Shown: positions 20,246 to 29,916, counted from the first letter of the stretch. The stretch: 64,000 bases of DNA from Vogesella margarita (GCF_028548475.1 NZ_JAQQLE010000001.1:124001-188000); one strand, 5' to 3'. Numbers and translations are program-made. The notes: a model not told the origin generated them from the sequence alone.

Positions 20246-20301
20246 CCGGGGAGCGCTGCGAGGCCATGCCCCAGGCCCGGAAACGCAAAACGGCGCTCAC
20301 C
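20246..20301 (+). promoter_or_regulatory. SAH riboswitch upstream of ahcY
   Basis: The segment matches the S-adenosylhomocysteine riboswitch in order: CCGGGGAGCGCTGCGA, a short variable hairpin (GG-CCAT-GCC), CCAGGCCCGG that closes P1 with the first CCGGG, an A-rich linker, and AACGGCGCTCACC whose GCGCTC pairs with GAGCGC to make the pseudoknot. It lies 110 bp before ahcY, the known genetic context of this class, where ligand binding raises expression of SAH hydrolase. A CATAAT box (20231-20236) just upstream could be the -10 element. Two downstream hairpins (20316-20332 and 20344-20360) may form the expression platform. Confidence 0.93.
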
Positions 20302-20315
20302 TGCTTTTCATTGAA

Positions 20316-20360
20316 CGGCCCCGATCGGGCCGCTTCAGGATAACCCGTGCCGGGCACGGG
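20316..20360 (+). promoter_or_regulatory. Two GC-rich hairpins between SAH riboswitch and ahcY
   Basis: CGGCCC-CGATC-GGGCCG (20316-20332) and CCCGTGC-CGG-GCACGGG (20344-20360). No U tract follows either, so they are not intrinsic terminators; they may belong to the switching part of the leader or be incidental. Confidence 0.4.
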
Positions 20361-20410
20361 ATGCGCGGGTGAGCCATCCCTCCCGGCCTTCGTGACAAAG
20401 GAATACACGA

Positions 20411-21811
<1,401 letters not shown>

Positions 21812-21830
21812 TATTTGATGTCCGGTGAAA

Positions 21831-21867
21831 ACGGACAGGGCCGTAAAATGCCCTGTCCGTTTTTTTG
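21831..21867 (+). terminator. Terminator of ahcY
   Basis: Perfect 11-bp arms ACGGACAGGGC and GCCCTGTCCGT around CGTAAAAT, followed by TTTTTTTG. Confidence 0.95.
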
Positions 21868-21887
21868 TGCGGCCAACGTTGGCCGCA
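21868..21887. repeat. Perfect palindromic form of the dispersed word
   Basis: TGCGGCCAACGTTGGCCGCA, a perfect 20-bp palindrome placed directly after the ahcY terminator and 73 bp before metF. It is two head-to-head copies of GCGGCCAAC. The same 18-bp core recurs inside maiA (28246) and the methyltransferase gene (31178). Confidence 0.9.
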
Positions 21888-21960
21888 TGCCCCGTCAGCG
21901 GCGCCAGACCGATACGGGATGCCAGGGAAACCATCACCAACCTTGCCGCAAGAGCTTGCC

Positions 21961-22797
21961 ATGACCGAACGTAACCGTACCTTCAGCTTCGAATTCTTCC
22001 CGCCGCGCACCCCGGAAGGCGTGGCCAAACTGCGTACCACCCGCCAGCAGCTGGCGCAGTTCAAGCCGGAGTTCTTCTCCGTGACCTTCGGTGCCGGCGG
22101 CACCACCCGCGACGGCACGCTGTCCACGGTGCTGGAGATCCGCAACGAGGGCTACGCCGCGGCGCCGCACCTGTCCTGCATCGGCTCCACCCGCGACAAT
22201 ATCCGCTCGATCCTGAACGAATACCGCAACCACGGCATCCGCCACATCGTCGCGCTGCGCGGCGACATGCCGTCCGGCATGGTTGAGGCCGGCGAATTCC
22301 GTTACGCCAATGAGTTGGTGGCCTTCATCCGCGAAGAGCACGGCGATCACTTCCACATCGAGGTGGCCGCCTATCCGGAATTCCACCCGCAGGCCAAGTC
22401 CGCCGAGGACGACATCAACAACTTCGTGCGCAAGGTGAAGGCCGGCGCCAACTCGGCGATGACGCAGTACTTCTTCAATGCCGATTCCTACTTCCGCTTC
22501 GTCGACGAAGTGCAGGCGCGCGGCGTGGATGTGCCCATCGTGCCGGGCATCATGCCGATCGCCAACTTCGGCCAGCTGTGCCGCTTCTCCGACATGTGCG
22601 GTGCGGAAGTGCCGCGCTGGCTGCGCCTGCGCATGCAGTCCTATATGGACGACAGCGCGTCGATCCGCGCGCTGGGGCTGGACGTGGTCACCGAGCTGTG
22701 CGACCGCCTGCTGGCAAACGGCGCGCCTGGCCTGCACTTCTACACACTGAACCAGGCCGGCACGGTGTCGACGATCTGGCAGCGACTCGGTTTATAA
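21961..22797 (+). CDS. metF: 5,10-methylenetetrahydrofolate reductase
   Basis: Reduces methylene-THF to methyl-THF, the methyl donor for methionine synthesis. The 278-residue product has the family start with SFEFFPPRTPEG (catalytic Glu), FGAGGTTRDGT, ALRGDMP and the AAYPEFHPQA segment. The frame is open upstream to 21865, but that part is intergenic sequence containing the palindrome; the ATG at 21961 fits the family. It follows ahcY and metK in a methyl-cycle block. Confidence 0.96.
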   Translation: MTERNRTFSFEFFPPRTPEGVAKLRTTRQQLAQFKPEFFSVTFGAGGTTRDGTLSTVLEIRNEGYAAAPHLSCIGSTRDNIRSILNEYRNHGIRHIVALRGDMPSGMVEAGEFRYANELVAFIREEHGDHFHIEVAAYPEFHPQAKSAEDDINNFVRKVKAGANSAMTQYFFNADSYFRFVDEVQARGVDVPIVPGIMPIANFGQLCRFSDMCGAEVPRWLRLRMQSYMDDSASIRALGLDVVTELCDRLLANGAPGLHFYTLNQAGTVSTIWQRLGL

Positions 22798-22830
22798 TCG
22801 CGGCTGTTTTTTTCTGGAGTAGAGTTCTGC

Positions 22831-23379
22831 ATGACTGTCGACAAGCAAGCACCCGGCGTAGCGCCATCGCAGCAGGCATCACCGCTCAGCCGCGCGATTT
22901 TCTGGAGCCGCTGGCTGCAGTTGCCGATTTATCTGGGCCTGATCGTGGTACAGGGCGTGTACGCCTACAAGTTTCTGGCCGCGTTGTGGCATCTGCTGAG
23001 TGACCTGTCTGTCATGACGGAGACCCAGATCATGCTGGCGGTGCTGGGGCTGATCGATGTGGTGATGATTGCCAACCTGCTGGTGATGGTGACCGTCGGC
23101 GGTTACGAGACCTTTGTGTCCCGCTTGCGCATCGACGAGCATCCCGATCAGCCGGAATGGCTGAATCACGTCAATGCCTCGGTGCTCAAGGTGAAGCTGT
23201 CGATGGCGATCATCAGCATTTCGTCGATACATTTGCTGCAGACCTTCATCAACGCCAGCCAGCTGCCGGAGCACACCATCAAGTGGCAGCTGATGCTGCA
23301 TCTTGCCTTCCTGCTGTCGGCTGCCGCGATTGCCTATACCGACAAGCTGTTGTACTCCACGGCCCACCAGCCGCATTAA
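22831..23379 (+). CDS. UPF0114 (YqhA-type) membrane protein, TIGR00645
   Basis: A 182-residue integral membrane protein with about four hydrophobic segments and the family features YETFVSRL and [19 protein letters not shown]. The function of this conserved family is not established. TGGAGTAGAG precedes the ATG. It is followed by a terminator, convergent with the GGDEF gene. Confidence 0.87.
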   Translation: MTVDKQAPGVAPSQQASPLSRAIFWSRWLQLPIYLGLIVVQGVYAYKFLAALWHLLSDLSVMTETQIMLAVLGLIDVVMIANLLVMVTVGGYETFVSRLRIDEHPDQPEWLNHVNASVLKVKLSMAIISISSIHLLQTFINASQLPEHTIKWQLMLHLAFLLSAAAIAYTDKLLYSTAHQPH

Positions 23380-23399
23380 GCGGCTGCTTTCCCGCCAGC

Positions 23400-23427
23400 A
23401 ACCGCAGCCCGTGCTGCGGTTTTTTCA
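23400..23427 (+). terminator. Terminator after the UPF0114 gene
   Basis: Arms AACCGCAG and CTGCGGTT with a short CCCGTG loop and a TTTTTTC tail. The tail lies at the 3' end of the convergent GGDEF gene. Confidence 0.88.
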
Positions 23428-25236
23428 TGCCGTTGCGGCGCTGACGCAGCGGTTGCGGCCCTGTTCCTTGGCCAGACGCAAGGCGTGGGCCGCCTCGCCG
23501 ATCAGGTCGTCGATGTCGTCGTGGCGGCGCAGGTCCAGCGTGGCACAGCCGATGCTGACGCTGACAAAGCTGGACACCCGCGACGCCGGATGCGGCAGCT
23601 GCAGCGCGGCAACCGCCAGACGCAGCTGCTCGGCGACGGCGGCAGCCTGCGCCGCGTCGTGCTGTGGCAGCAGCAGCAGCAGGGTGGCGCCCTTGGTGCG
23701 TACCGCGAGACCGGGACGCGTGAGCAGCTCGGCCTGCAGCAGCTGGGCGATGCGTTGCAGGCAGTCGTCGCCGGCGAGGTGGCCGGCGTGGTTGTTGTAG
23801 GCGGCAAACTGGTCGATGTCCAGCATCAGCGCCGACAGCGCCTGCTGGCACAGGAAGGCCTGCTCGAACAGTTGCTGTTTGTCCTGCAGCAGGCGGCTGA
23901 GATTGGCCAGGCCGGTCAGGCCGTCGCAATGGTTCTGTGCCTGCAGCTTGCAGTGGGCGGCCGCCAGCTGTTGCGTCAGCGCCTCCTGTTGCTGCTGCTG
24001 CTGGTGTCGCAGCAGCAGCCCGGACAGTTGCCCGGCAAACAGGCGCAGCAGGGTCAGCTCCTTGTCCAGCCAGTCGTGCTGACGGTTGACCACCTCGCAG
24101 CCGAAAATGCCTTGCAGTGGCGCGGTGTGATCGAGCGCGATCAGCACCAGGCTGCGGATGCCGTGTTCGGCTAGCAGCAGGCGTTCGCCGTGGCCGTCCG
24201 GCGGAATCTCCTCCAGCCGGCTGATGGTCAGCTGTGCCTGCTGTCGCAGTTGCGGTAGCAACCACGGCGAGTGCTGCAGGGGGGCCTGCAGGTAGAAGGC
24301 TTCGTTCGCCGGCAGCTGCTCGTTTTGCCAGCGGATGTGCTGCTGCAGTGCCTGCTGCTCATCCAGCAGCAGCAGATAGCAGCGGTCGATGCCCAGCAGG
24401 TGGCCGATCCGTGCCAGCGCATCGGCGATGGCGTCGTACTGCTCGTGCGGCGGCAGGTGCAGGAAACTGTGCGACAGCCTGGCCAGCAGCTGCTGCGAGC
24501 GGGTCAGCTGGTCGAGTTCGGTGGTGCGCTGGCTGGCCAGCTCGCTGAGCTGTTCGCGCTGTTTTTGTAGCTCGCTGCAGCGCTGTTGCTGCAGTTGCAG
24601 CTGTTCCTGCCAGTTCTGGCGATAGCGTTGCAGCTGTTTGCCCAGCAGGCTCAGCTCGCGTTCGCTGTCGGGCAGTCGCAGCGGCTGCTCCTTGTGCAGC
24701 TGTTCGAGCAGCTGTCCCAGCGGGCGCAGCAGGTGGCGCTGCATGAAGTGGCGGCACAGCAGCAGTATCAGCAGCATGGCGGCCATCAGGCTGGCGGCGA
24801 ACATCAGGCTGTCAAGGCGCAGTTGCCGCAATGGCTCCTGCTGGCCGAGGTGCAGGCGCAGGCTGGCCAGCGGCTGGTTGCCGGAGCGTTCGGACTGGAC
24901 CGGGAAATCGCGGATCCACTCGCTGTGTGCCGCCGGGTGTAGCTGGCTGCTCTGGCGCTGGCCGAGGTTGGTGATCAGTTCTACGCGGTTGACGCCGTCG
25001 AGCTGGTTGATGCTTTCCAGCAGCTGTTGGGTGTTGTGCTGGTCGAGATCCCATACGCTTTGCGCCAGCACGGCGACGAAGCGCTGCTCCACTAGTGTGT
25101 GCAGCTGCGCCAGCCGCTGTTCGATGTCGCGCAGGCCGAGCAGGTAGTGGATGCCGCCGCCGAGCGCGCCCAGCAACACCAGGCACAGCACGCCGCGCCA
25201 TTGCAGGCGGCTGGATAAGGAATTGGTAGCGGCCAC
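23425..25236 (-). CDS. Membrane sensor protein with GAF and degenerate GGDEF domain
   Basis: A 603-residue protein if translation starts at the GTG at 25236; the frame is open to 25311 but that region overlaps a GC-rich hairpin. Order: membrane helix (about 14-33), periplasmic sensor region, second helix (about 142-162), HAMP-like and Gln/Leu-rich coiled coil (about 170-250), GAF-like domain (about 255-410), GGDEF-like domain (about 440-595). The GGDEF domain keeps LDIDQFAAYNNHAGHLAGDD, the first metal-binding Asp region, but has TKGATLLLLLP in place of the GGDEF signature (nucleotides 23694-23680). It should not make c-di-GMP; it may act as a regulator or effector. Confidence 0.82.
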   Translation of the reverse strand: MAATNSLSSRLQWRGVLCLVLLGALGGGIHYLLGLRDIEQRLAQLHTLVEQRFVAVLAQSVWDLDQHNTQQLLESINQLDGVNRVELITNLGQRQSSQLHPAAHSEWIRDFPVQSERSGNQPLASLRLHLGQQEPLRQLRLDSLMFAASLMAAMLLILLLCRHFMQRHLLRPLGQLLEQLHKEQPLRLPDSERELSLLGKQLQRYRQNWQEQLQLQQQRCSELQKQREQLSELASQRTTELDQLTRSQQLLARLSHSFLHLPPHEQYDAIADALARIGHLLGIDRCYLLLLDEQQALQQHIRWQNEQLPANEAFYLQAPLQHSPWLLPQLRQQAQLTISRLEEIPPDGHGERLLLAEHGIRSLVLIALDHTAPLQGIFGCEVVNRQHDWLDKELTLLRLFAGQLSGLLLRHQQQQQQEALTQQLAAAHCKLQAQNHCDGLTGLANLSRLLQDKQQLFEQAFLCQQALSALMLDIDQFAAYNNHAGHLAGDDCLQRIAQLLQAELLTRPGLAVRTKGATLLLLLPQHDAAQAAAVAEQLRLAVAALQLPHPASRVSSFVSVSIGCATLDLRRHDDIDDLIGEAAHALRLAKEQGRNRCVSAATA

Positions 25237-25329
25237 TGCGGATCCCGTTTTGCTGCCTAAGGTGTTCTGGATGATAGCGGAATGGGGCTGTGGCAGGAAA
25301 TGCCCCCGCACGGGGCGGGGGCAGGGGGC

Positions 25330-25812
25330 TTACGGATTGAGGTGCGAGATCGGCAGCGAGGTGGTCTGCTTGAATTCCTTCAGCACGAAGCTGGACTTTA
25401 CGTCCTCCACGCCTGGCTGCTGCAGCAGGTCGTCCATCACGAAGCGGGAGAAGTGCTCCAGATCCTCGAAGTACACCTGCAGCAGGTAGTCCATCTCGCC
25501 GGTCATCGCGTAGCAGTTGACCACTTCCGGCCAGCGCTGCACCGCTTCCATGAAGCCCTGCAGATGGGCATTGCCGCGCTTTTCCAGCGTGACGCGCACG
25601 AAGGCCTGCAGGCCGAGGCCAATCTTGGCCGGGTCCAGCAGCGCCACGTACTGGCGGATGACGCCGGAGTCTTCGAGCTGCTTCAGGCGGCGCAGGCAGG
25701 GCGACGGCGACAGGGCCACCTTTTCCGCCAGTTCCACGTTGGTCAGCCGGCCATTGGCCTGCAATGCGGCCAACATTTTTATATCTGTCTTGTCCAGGGG
25801 TGCCGTAGGCAT
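25330..25812 (-). CDS. Lrp/AsnC-family transcriptional regulator
   Basis: A 160-residue protein with an N-terminal helix-turn-helix (LDKTDIKMLAALQANGRL, then VALSPSPCLRRLKQLE) and a C-terminal ligand-binding RAM/AsnC domain (MTGEMDYLLQVYFEDLEHF). The ATG at 25812 has GGAGATAAC before it; the longer open frame to 25884 lacks a ribosome site. It is divergent from hpd, so control of tyrosine degradation in response to an amino acid is a reasonable guess. A copy of GCGGCCAAC lies in codons 13-16 (25766). Confidence 0.9.
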   Translation of the reverse strand: MPTAPLDKTDIKMLAALQANGRLTNVELAEKVALSPSPCLRRLKQLEDSGVIRQYVALLDPAKIGLGLQAFVRVTLEKRGNAHLQGFMEAVQRWPEVVNCYAMTGEMDYLLQVYFEDLEHFSRFVMDDLLQQPGVEDVKSSFVLKEFKQTTSLPISHLNP

Positions 25813-26082
25813 GTTATCTCCTGATGATGGGTTTGCTCTGGAATATTGTTTTAAGTTTTTTATTTTCTCGGCACTATATCGCAAGAAAATTGCGGTTGAG
25901 TTTACTTAGAATGAAGCGCCTAAGCCAGACATTTTACACGGTGGCGCCAGATCGCCGGATATTGTCTACATCATGCGGCCGCGACTGGGTACGCTGCGCA
26001 ACGGCAAGCCCGCCGGCCCGCGCAGCCTTGGTGGCGGCACTACAGAGACAGCGTCGATGACGACGCGCAAGAGGAGAGATGA
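25813..26082. promoter_or_regulatory. Divergent control region between the Lrp-type regulator and hpd
   Basis: 270 bp between divergent starts. The part next to the regulator is strongly AT-rich (about 25840-25910, with runs of T and the dyad GCAAGAAAATTGC at 25881-25893), as expected for Lrp-family binding and for promoters. The half next to hpd is GC-rich. No single operator could be fixed. Confidence 0.45.
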
Positions 26083-27159
26083 ATGAAAATGGAACATCAA
26101 CTGATGAATCCGCTGGCAACCGATGGTTTCGAGTTTGTCGAGTACACCGCCCCCAACGCCGAAGGCGTCGACAAGCTGAAAGCGCTGTTCCTGTCGCTCG
26201 GCTTCATCGAGATCGCGCGCCATCGCAGCAAGAACGTCAGCCTGTTCCGCCAGGGCGACATCAACTTCATCCTCAACGCCGAGCGCACCCAGCCGGCCTC
26301 CGAGTTCGCGACCGTGCACGGCCCGTCCGCCTGCGCGATGGCCTGGCGCGTGAAGGACGCCGCCAAGGCGTATGAGTATGCGCTGGCCCACGGCGCCAAG
26401 CCCTACGTACGCCCGGTCGGCGCGATGGAGCTGAACATCCCGGCGGTGGAAGGCATCGGCGGTTCGGCCCTGTACTTCGTCGACCGCTATGGCCACGACA
26501 AGGACATCTACGAGATCGACTTCGTGCCGCTGGACGGCGTCGACCAGCACCCGGCCGGTGTCGGCCTGAAGGTGATCGATCACCTGACCCACAACGTGGT
26601 GCGCGGCAATATGGAGCACTGGGCCGGCTTCTACGAGAACATCGGCAACTTCCGCGAAATCCGCTACTTCGACATCGAGGGCAAGCTCACCGGCCTGGTG
26701 TCCAAGGCGATGACCAGCCCGTGCGGCAAGATCCGCATCCCGATCAACGAGTCGTCCGACGACAAGAGCCAGATCGAGGAATTCCTGAAGCAGTACAACG
26801 GCGAGGGCATCCAGCACATCGCGCTGACCACCGAGGACATCTACACTACGGTGGAAACGCTGAAGGCGCGCGGCACCCGCTTCCTCGACACCCCGGCTAC
26901 CTACTACGAGAAAGTGGACCAGCGCGTGCCGAACCACGGCGAGGATCTGGCCCGCCTGCAGAAGAACAGCATCCTGATCGACGGCGCGCCGGTGGAAGGC
27001 ATCCTGCTGCAGATCTTCACCGAGACCGTGATCGGTCCGATCTTCTTCGAGATCATCCAGCGCAAGGGCAACGAAGGCTTCGGCGAAGGCAACTTCCGTG
27101 CGCTGTTCGAATCGATCGAGGAAGACCAGATCCGCCGCGGCGTGCTGAAGGCCGACTGA
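26083..27159 (+). CDS. hpd: 4-hydroxyphenylpyruvate dioxygenase
   Basis: Fe(II) enzyme that converts 4-hydroxyphenylpyruvate to homogentisate in tyrosine catabolism. The 358-residue product has two vicinal-oxygen-chelate halves. Metal ligands are visible as His in VIDHLTHNV, His in EGIQHIALTTEDI and Glu in LLQIFTETVIGPIFFEIIQR, which also holds the conserved C-terminal helix. AGAGGAGAG lies 5-6 bp before the ATG at 26083. fahA and maiA follow; homogentisate dioxygenase, the intermediate step, is not in this window. Confidence 0.97.
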   Translation: MKMEHQLMNPLATDGFEFVEYTAPNAEGVDKLKALFLSLGFIEIARHRSKNVSLFRQGDINFILNAERTQPASEFATVHGPSACAMAWRVKDAAKAYEYALAHGAKPYVRPVGAMELNIPAVEGIGGSALYFVDRYGHDKDIYEIDFVPLDGVDQHPAGVGLKVIDHLTHNVVRGNMEHWAGFYENIGNFREIRYFDIEGKLTGLVSKAMTSPCGKIRIPINESSDDKSQIEEFLKQYNGEGIQHIALTTEDIYTTVETLKARGTRFLDTPATYYEKVDQRVPNHGEDLARLQKNSILIDGAPVEGILLQIFTETVIGPIFFEIIQRKGNEGFGEGNFRALFESIEEDQIRRGVLKAD

Positions 27160-27197
27160 GCCCGCCGCATCACCGCGTGAACGCATAGCAACACAAG

Positions 27198-27226
27198 GTT
27201 GGCCGCAGCAGATTGCTGCGGCCAAC
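27198..27226. repeat. Inverted pair of the dispersed word between hpd and fahA
   Basis: Perfect 13-bp arms GTTGGCCGCAGCA and TGCTGCGGCCAAC around a GAT loop. No T run follows on either strand, so it is a poor intrinsic terminator although it could fold in RNA. Confidence 0.85.
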
Positions 27227-27260
27227 GTGTATCGACACCGTTCCAGACGAGACCACCCAC

Positions 27261-28244
27261 ATGAAACTCGCCACCTACCAGAACAACACCCGCGACGGCC
27301 AGCTGATGGTCGTCAGCCGCGACCTCTCCCGCGCCGTTGCCGTACCGCACATCGCCGCCACCCTGCAACAGGCGCTGGACAACTGGGCGCAGGCCGAGCC
27401 GCAGCTGCAACGGGTCTACGCCGCGCTGAACCAGGGCGAGGCCGACGGCGCCGTCGCCTTCGAGCAGGCGCGCTGTCTGAGCCCGCTGCCGCGCGCCTAC
27501 CAGTGGGCGGACGGCTCCGCCTACCTCAACCACGTCGAGCTGGTGCGCAAGGCGCGCGGCGCCGAGGTGCCGGAGAGCTTCTACCACGATCCGCTGATGT
27601 ACCAGGGCGGCTCCGACGCCTTCCTGCCGCCGCGCTCGCCGATTCCGCTGCGCGACGAGGCGTGGGGGCTGGACTTCGAGGGCGAGGTGGCGGTGGTCAC
27701 CGGCGACGTGCCGCTGGGCGCCGATGCCGCCGCGTGCGCCGCCCACATCCGCCTGCTGATGCTGGTCAACGATGTGACCCTGCGCAACCTGATCCCGAAC
27801 GAACTGGCCAAGGGCTTCGGCTTCTTCCAGAGCAAGCCGGCGACCGCGTTCTCGCCGGTGGCGGTGACCCCGGATGAGCTGGGCGACGCCTGGCAGGACG
27901 GCAAGGTGCACCTGCCGCTGCTGGTCGACTACAACAACGCCTTCTACGGCAAGCCCAACGCCGGCGTCGAGATGCAGTTCAGCTTCCCGCAGCTGGTGGC
28001 GCACGTGGCCAAGACCCGCGAGCTGGTCGCCGGCTCCATCGTCGGCTCCGGCACCGTGTCCAACCACGACCGCAGCGTGGGCAGCTGCTGCCTGGCCGAA
28101 CAGCGCATGATCGAGATCATCGACACCGGCGCCGCGATCACCCCGTTCATGAAGGTGGGCGACACGGTGCGCATCGAGATGAAGGACGCCGCAGGCTTGA
28201 GCATTTTCGGCGCCATCGCACAGACGGTAGTCAAGCATGACTGA
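27261..28244 (+). CDS. fahA: Fumarylacetoacetate hydrolase (fumarylacetoacetase)
   Basis: Last step of tyrosine catabolism: splits fumarylacetoacetate to fumarate and acetoacetate. The 327-residue product has the metal-binding DFEGEVAVVTGD, the VNDVTLRNLIPNEL segment, and GSGTVSNHDRSVGSCCLAE. It is the short bacterial form. The frame is open to 27213 but this covers the inverted repeat; MKLATYQNN at 27261 is the family start. Its last 8 bp overlap maiA, so the two are translationally linked. Confidence 0.93.
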   Translation: MKLATYQNNTRDGQLMVVSRDLSRAVAVPHIAATLQQALDNWAQAEPQLQRVYAALNQGEADGAVAFEQARCLSPLPRAYQWADGSAYLNHVELVRKARGAEVPESFYHDPLMYQGGSDAFLPPRSPIPLRDEAWGLDFEGEVAVVTGDVPLGADAAACAAHIRLLMLVNDVTLRNLIPNELAKGFGFFQSKPATAFSPVAVTPDELGDAWQDGKVHLPLLVDYNNAFYGKPNAGVEMQFSFPQLVAHVAKTRELVAGSIVGSGTVSNHDRSVGSCCLAEQRMIEIIDTGAAITPFMKVGDTVRIEMKDAAGLSIFGAIAQTVVKHD

Positions 28245-28896
28245 CGCGGCCAACGTTGGCCGCACCCTGTACGGCTACTTCCGCTCCTCGGCTGCCTACC
28301 GCGTGCGCATCGCGCTGAACCTGAAAGGGCTGGCCTACGCGCAGGCGCCGGTCAGCCTGCTGCGCGGCGAGCAGCGCGGCGCCGATTATCTGGCGCTGAA
28401 TCCGCAGGGGCTGGTGCCGGCGCTGCTGGATAAGGGCGTGCTGCTGACGCAGTCGCTGGCGATCTGCGAGTACCTGGACGAAGCCTACCCGGACAGCGCC
28501 CGGTTGCTGCCGGATAGTGCTGTAGCGCGGGCGCAGGTGCGCGCGGTGGCGCAGGCAATCGCCTGCGACATCCACCCGCTCAACAACCTGCGCGTGCTCA
28601 ATTACCTGAAGGCCGAGCTGGGGCAGGGCGAGGATGCACGCAATGGCTGGTACCGGTACTGGGTGGCGACGGGCTTTGCCGCGCTGGAGCAGCAGCTGGC
28701 CGGCAGCGCCGGGCTGTGCTGCTTCGGCGACACGCCGACGCTGGCCGACGTCTGCCTGCTGCCGCAGGTATTCAATGCGCAGCGCTTTGCCGTGGACATG
28801 GACGCGTATCCGCTGCTGGCGCGCATTGCGGCCAACCTTGATGCCTTGCCGGCGTTTGCGGACGCCCATCCGTCGCGGCAGCCGGATGCACAGTAA
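28237..28896 (+). CDS. maiA: Maleylacetoacetate isomerase (zeta-class glutathione transferase)
   Basis: Isomerises maleylacetoacetate to fumarylacetoacetate with glutathione, between homogentisate dioxygenase and FahA. The 219-residue product has the zeta-class segment YFRSSAAYRVRIALNLKGL (residues 14-32), NPQGLVPAL, QSLAICEYLDE, and the C-terminal helical domain. The second to tenth codons are unusual: they are the palindrome GCGGCCAACGTTGGCCGC, read as AANVGR ahead of the conserved LYGYFRSSA. A second copy (TTGCGGCCAACCTTG, 28826) reads IAANLDA near the C-terminus. Confidence 0.95.
   Translation: MTDAANVGRTLYGYFRSSAAYRVRIALNLKGLAYAQAPVSLLRGEQRGADYLALNPQGLVPALLDKGVLLTQSLAICEYLDEAYPDSARLLPDSAVARAQVRAVAQAIACDIHPLNNLRVLNYLKAELGQGEDARNGWYRYWVATGFAALEQQLAGSAGLCCFGDTPTLADVCLLPQVFNAQRFAVDMDAYPLLARIAANLDALPAFADAHPSRQPDAQ
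28246..28263. repeat. Palindromic dispersed word inside the maiA N-terminus
   Basis: GCGGCCAACGTTGGCCGC encodes AANVGR at codons 4-9 of maiA, just after the fahA stop. The protein family does not need these residues; they precede the first beta strand. Confidence 0.9.
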
Positions 28897-28901
28897 TTTG
28901 T

Positions 28902-28928
28902 GAAAACTGCCATTATCGGCGGTTTTTT
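28902..28928 (+). terminator. Terminator after maiA
   Basis: AAACTGCC and GGCGGTTT arms around ATTATC, followed by a run of T. Confidence 0.75.
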
Positions 28929-28939
28929 CCGGAAAAGCC

Positions 28940-28968
28940 TTGACGTGAAAATTATGATCTGCTTTAAT
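28940..28968 (+). promoter_or_regulatory. Promoter of the tRNA-Phe pair
   Basis: TTGACG (28940-28945), a 17-bp spacer and TTTAAT (28963-28968), a close sigma-70 match placed 38 bp before the first tRNA-Phe. Confidence 0.75.
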
Positions 28969-29006
28969 GCATGCCTCTGATGCAGCACGCAAGTGCGAGG
29001 CAAAGA

Positions 29007-29082
29007 GGCCAATTAGCTCAGTTGGTAGAGCAACGGATTGAAAATCCGTGTGTCCTTGGTTCGATTCCGAGATTGGCCACCA
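29007..29082 (+). tRNA. tRNA-Phe (anticodon GAA), copy 1
   Basis: 76 nt with encoded CCA. Acceptor arms GGCCAAT/ATTGGCC, D-arm TAGCTCAGTTGGTAGAGCA, anticodon stem ACGGA/TCCGT with loop TTGAAAA giving anticodon GAA, T-loop GGTTCGATTCC. Identical to the second copy 23 bp downstream. Confidence 0.97.
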
Positions 29083-29105
29083 CTTTTCCCCTGCGCCAGA
29101 TGTTT

Positions 29106-29181
29106 GGCCAATTAGCTCAGTTGGTAGAGCAACGGATTGAAAATCCGTGTGTCCTTGGTTCGATTCCGAGATTGGCCACCA
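29106..29181 (+). tRNA. tRNA-Phe (anticodon GAA), copy 2
   Basis: Same 76-nt sequence as the first copy, with encoded CCA. The pair is a recent tandem duplication or kept identical by conversion; both are probably processed from one transcript. Confidence 0.97.
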
Positions 29182-29187
29182 GACATG

Positions 29188-29220
29188 AAAAGCCGCAACC
29201 TTAACGGGTTGCGGCTTTTT
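29188..29220 (+). terminator. Terminator of the tRNA-Phe transcript
   Basis: AAAAGCCGCAACC and GGTTGCGGCTTTTT arms around TTAACG. Confidence 0.93.
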
Positions 29221-29245
29221 GCATTCCAGGCAGTGTCTCCTGAAC

Positions 29246-29275
29246 GAAAAAACGGCGCCGCAAAGGGCGCCGTTG
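29246..29275 (-). terminator. Terminator of marC
   Basis: On the minus strand ACGGCGCC and GGCGCCGT flank a short loop and are followed by TTTTTTCG; it starts 20 bp after the marC stop. Confidence 0.8.
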
Positions 29276-29293
29276 TCGTGTTCTGTGCCGGCC

Positions 29294-29893
29294 TCAGGCC
29301 AGCTTCTTGATGTAGGCGGCGACGCCCCCCAGCAGCATCTCGATCGAGATCGCGGTCAGCACCAGCCCCATCAGCCGTTCCAGCGCGGTAATCGCCTGTT
29401 CGCCGAGCAGTTTCTGCAGGCGGCCGGAGAACAGGAATACCAGCAGCGTCACCAGCATGGTCAGCGTCAGCGCGCCGACCCACTCCAGTATCCGTTCCGG
29501 CTCACGCGTTGACATCAGCAGCACGGTGGCCATCGCCGACGGGCCGGCAATCAGCGGCACCGCGATCGGCACGATGAACGGCTCGCCGCTCAGCTGGTTG
29601 CCGCCGTGGCCGCCCTCGCCGGGGAAGATCATTTTCAGCGCGATCAGGAACAGGATCACGCCGCCGGCCACGCGCAGGCTCTCGTCGGTGAGGTGCATCA
29701 CCTCCAGGAAGCCCTTGCCGAAGAACATGAAGGTCAAGAGCACGCTGAAGGCGATGAAGCACTCGCGGAATACCACGCGGCGGCGGCGCTCCGGCTTCAC
29801 CTGCTTCAGCGCCGAGATGAACAGCGGAATATTGCCCAGCGGATCGGTGATCAGGATCAGCAGGATGGTGGCGGAGAGAAAGGATGTGTCCAT
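29294..29893 (-). CDS. MarC-family (UPF0056) integral membrane protein
   Basis: A 199-residue membrane protein with six hydrophobic segments. LITDPLGNIPLFISALK and PLIAGPSAMATVLLM are the repeated half-sites of the MarC family. The ATG at 29893 fits the family start; the frame extends to 29968 but through a hairpin. Function of the family is unsettled; the old link to multiple antibiotic resistance has not held up. Confidence 0.88.
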   Translation of the reverse strand: MDTSFLSATILLILITDPLGNIPLFISALKQVKPERRRRVVFRECFIAFSVLLTFMFFGKGFLEVMHLTDESLRVAGGVILFLIALKMIFPGEGGHGGNQLSGEPFIVPIAVPLIAGPSAMATVLLMSTREPERILEWVGALTLTMLVTLLVFLFSGRLQKLLGEQAITALERLMGLVLTAISIEMLLGGVAAYIKKLA

Positions 29894-29916
29894 GGCTGCC
29901 TCGGTGGGTGGATGGC

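Noticed and set aside
25312-25326. GC-rich inverted repeat after the Lrp-type gene as terminator
   Set aside because: CCCCGC/GCGGGG pairing is present but no T run follows on the minus strand; evidence too weak to list as a terminator.
29007-29181. Two identical tRNA-Phe as a possible integration site with att duplication
   Set aside because: Both copies are complete, 23 bp apart, with a shared promoter and terminator and no integrase or foreign DNA; a plain tandem duplication explains them.
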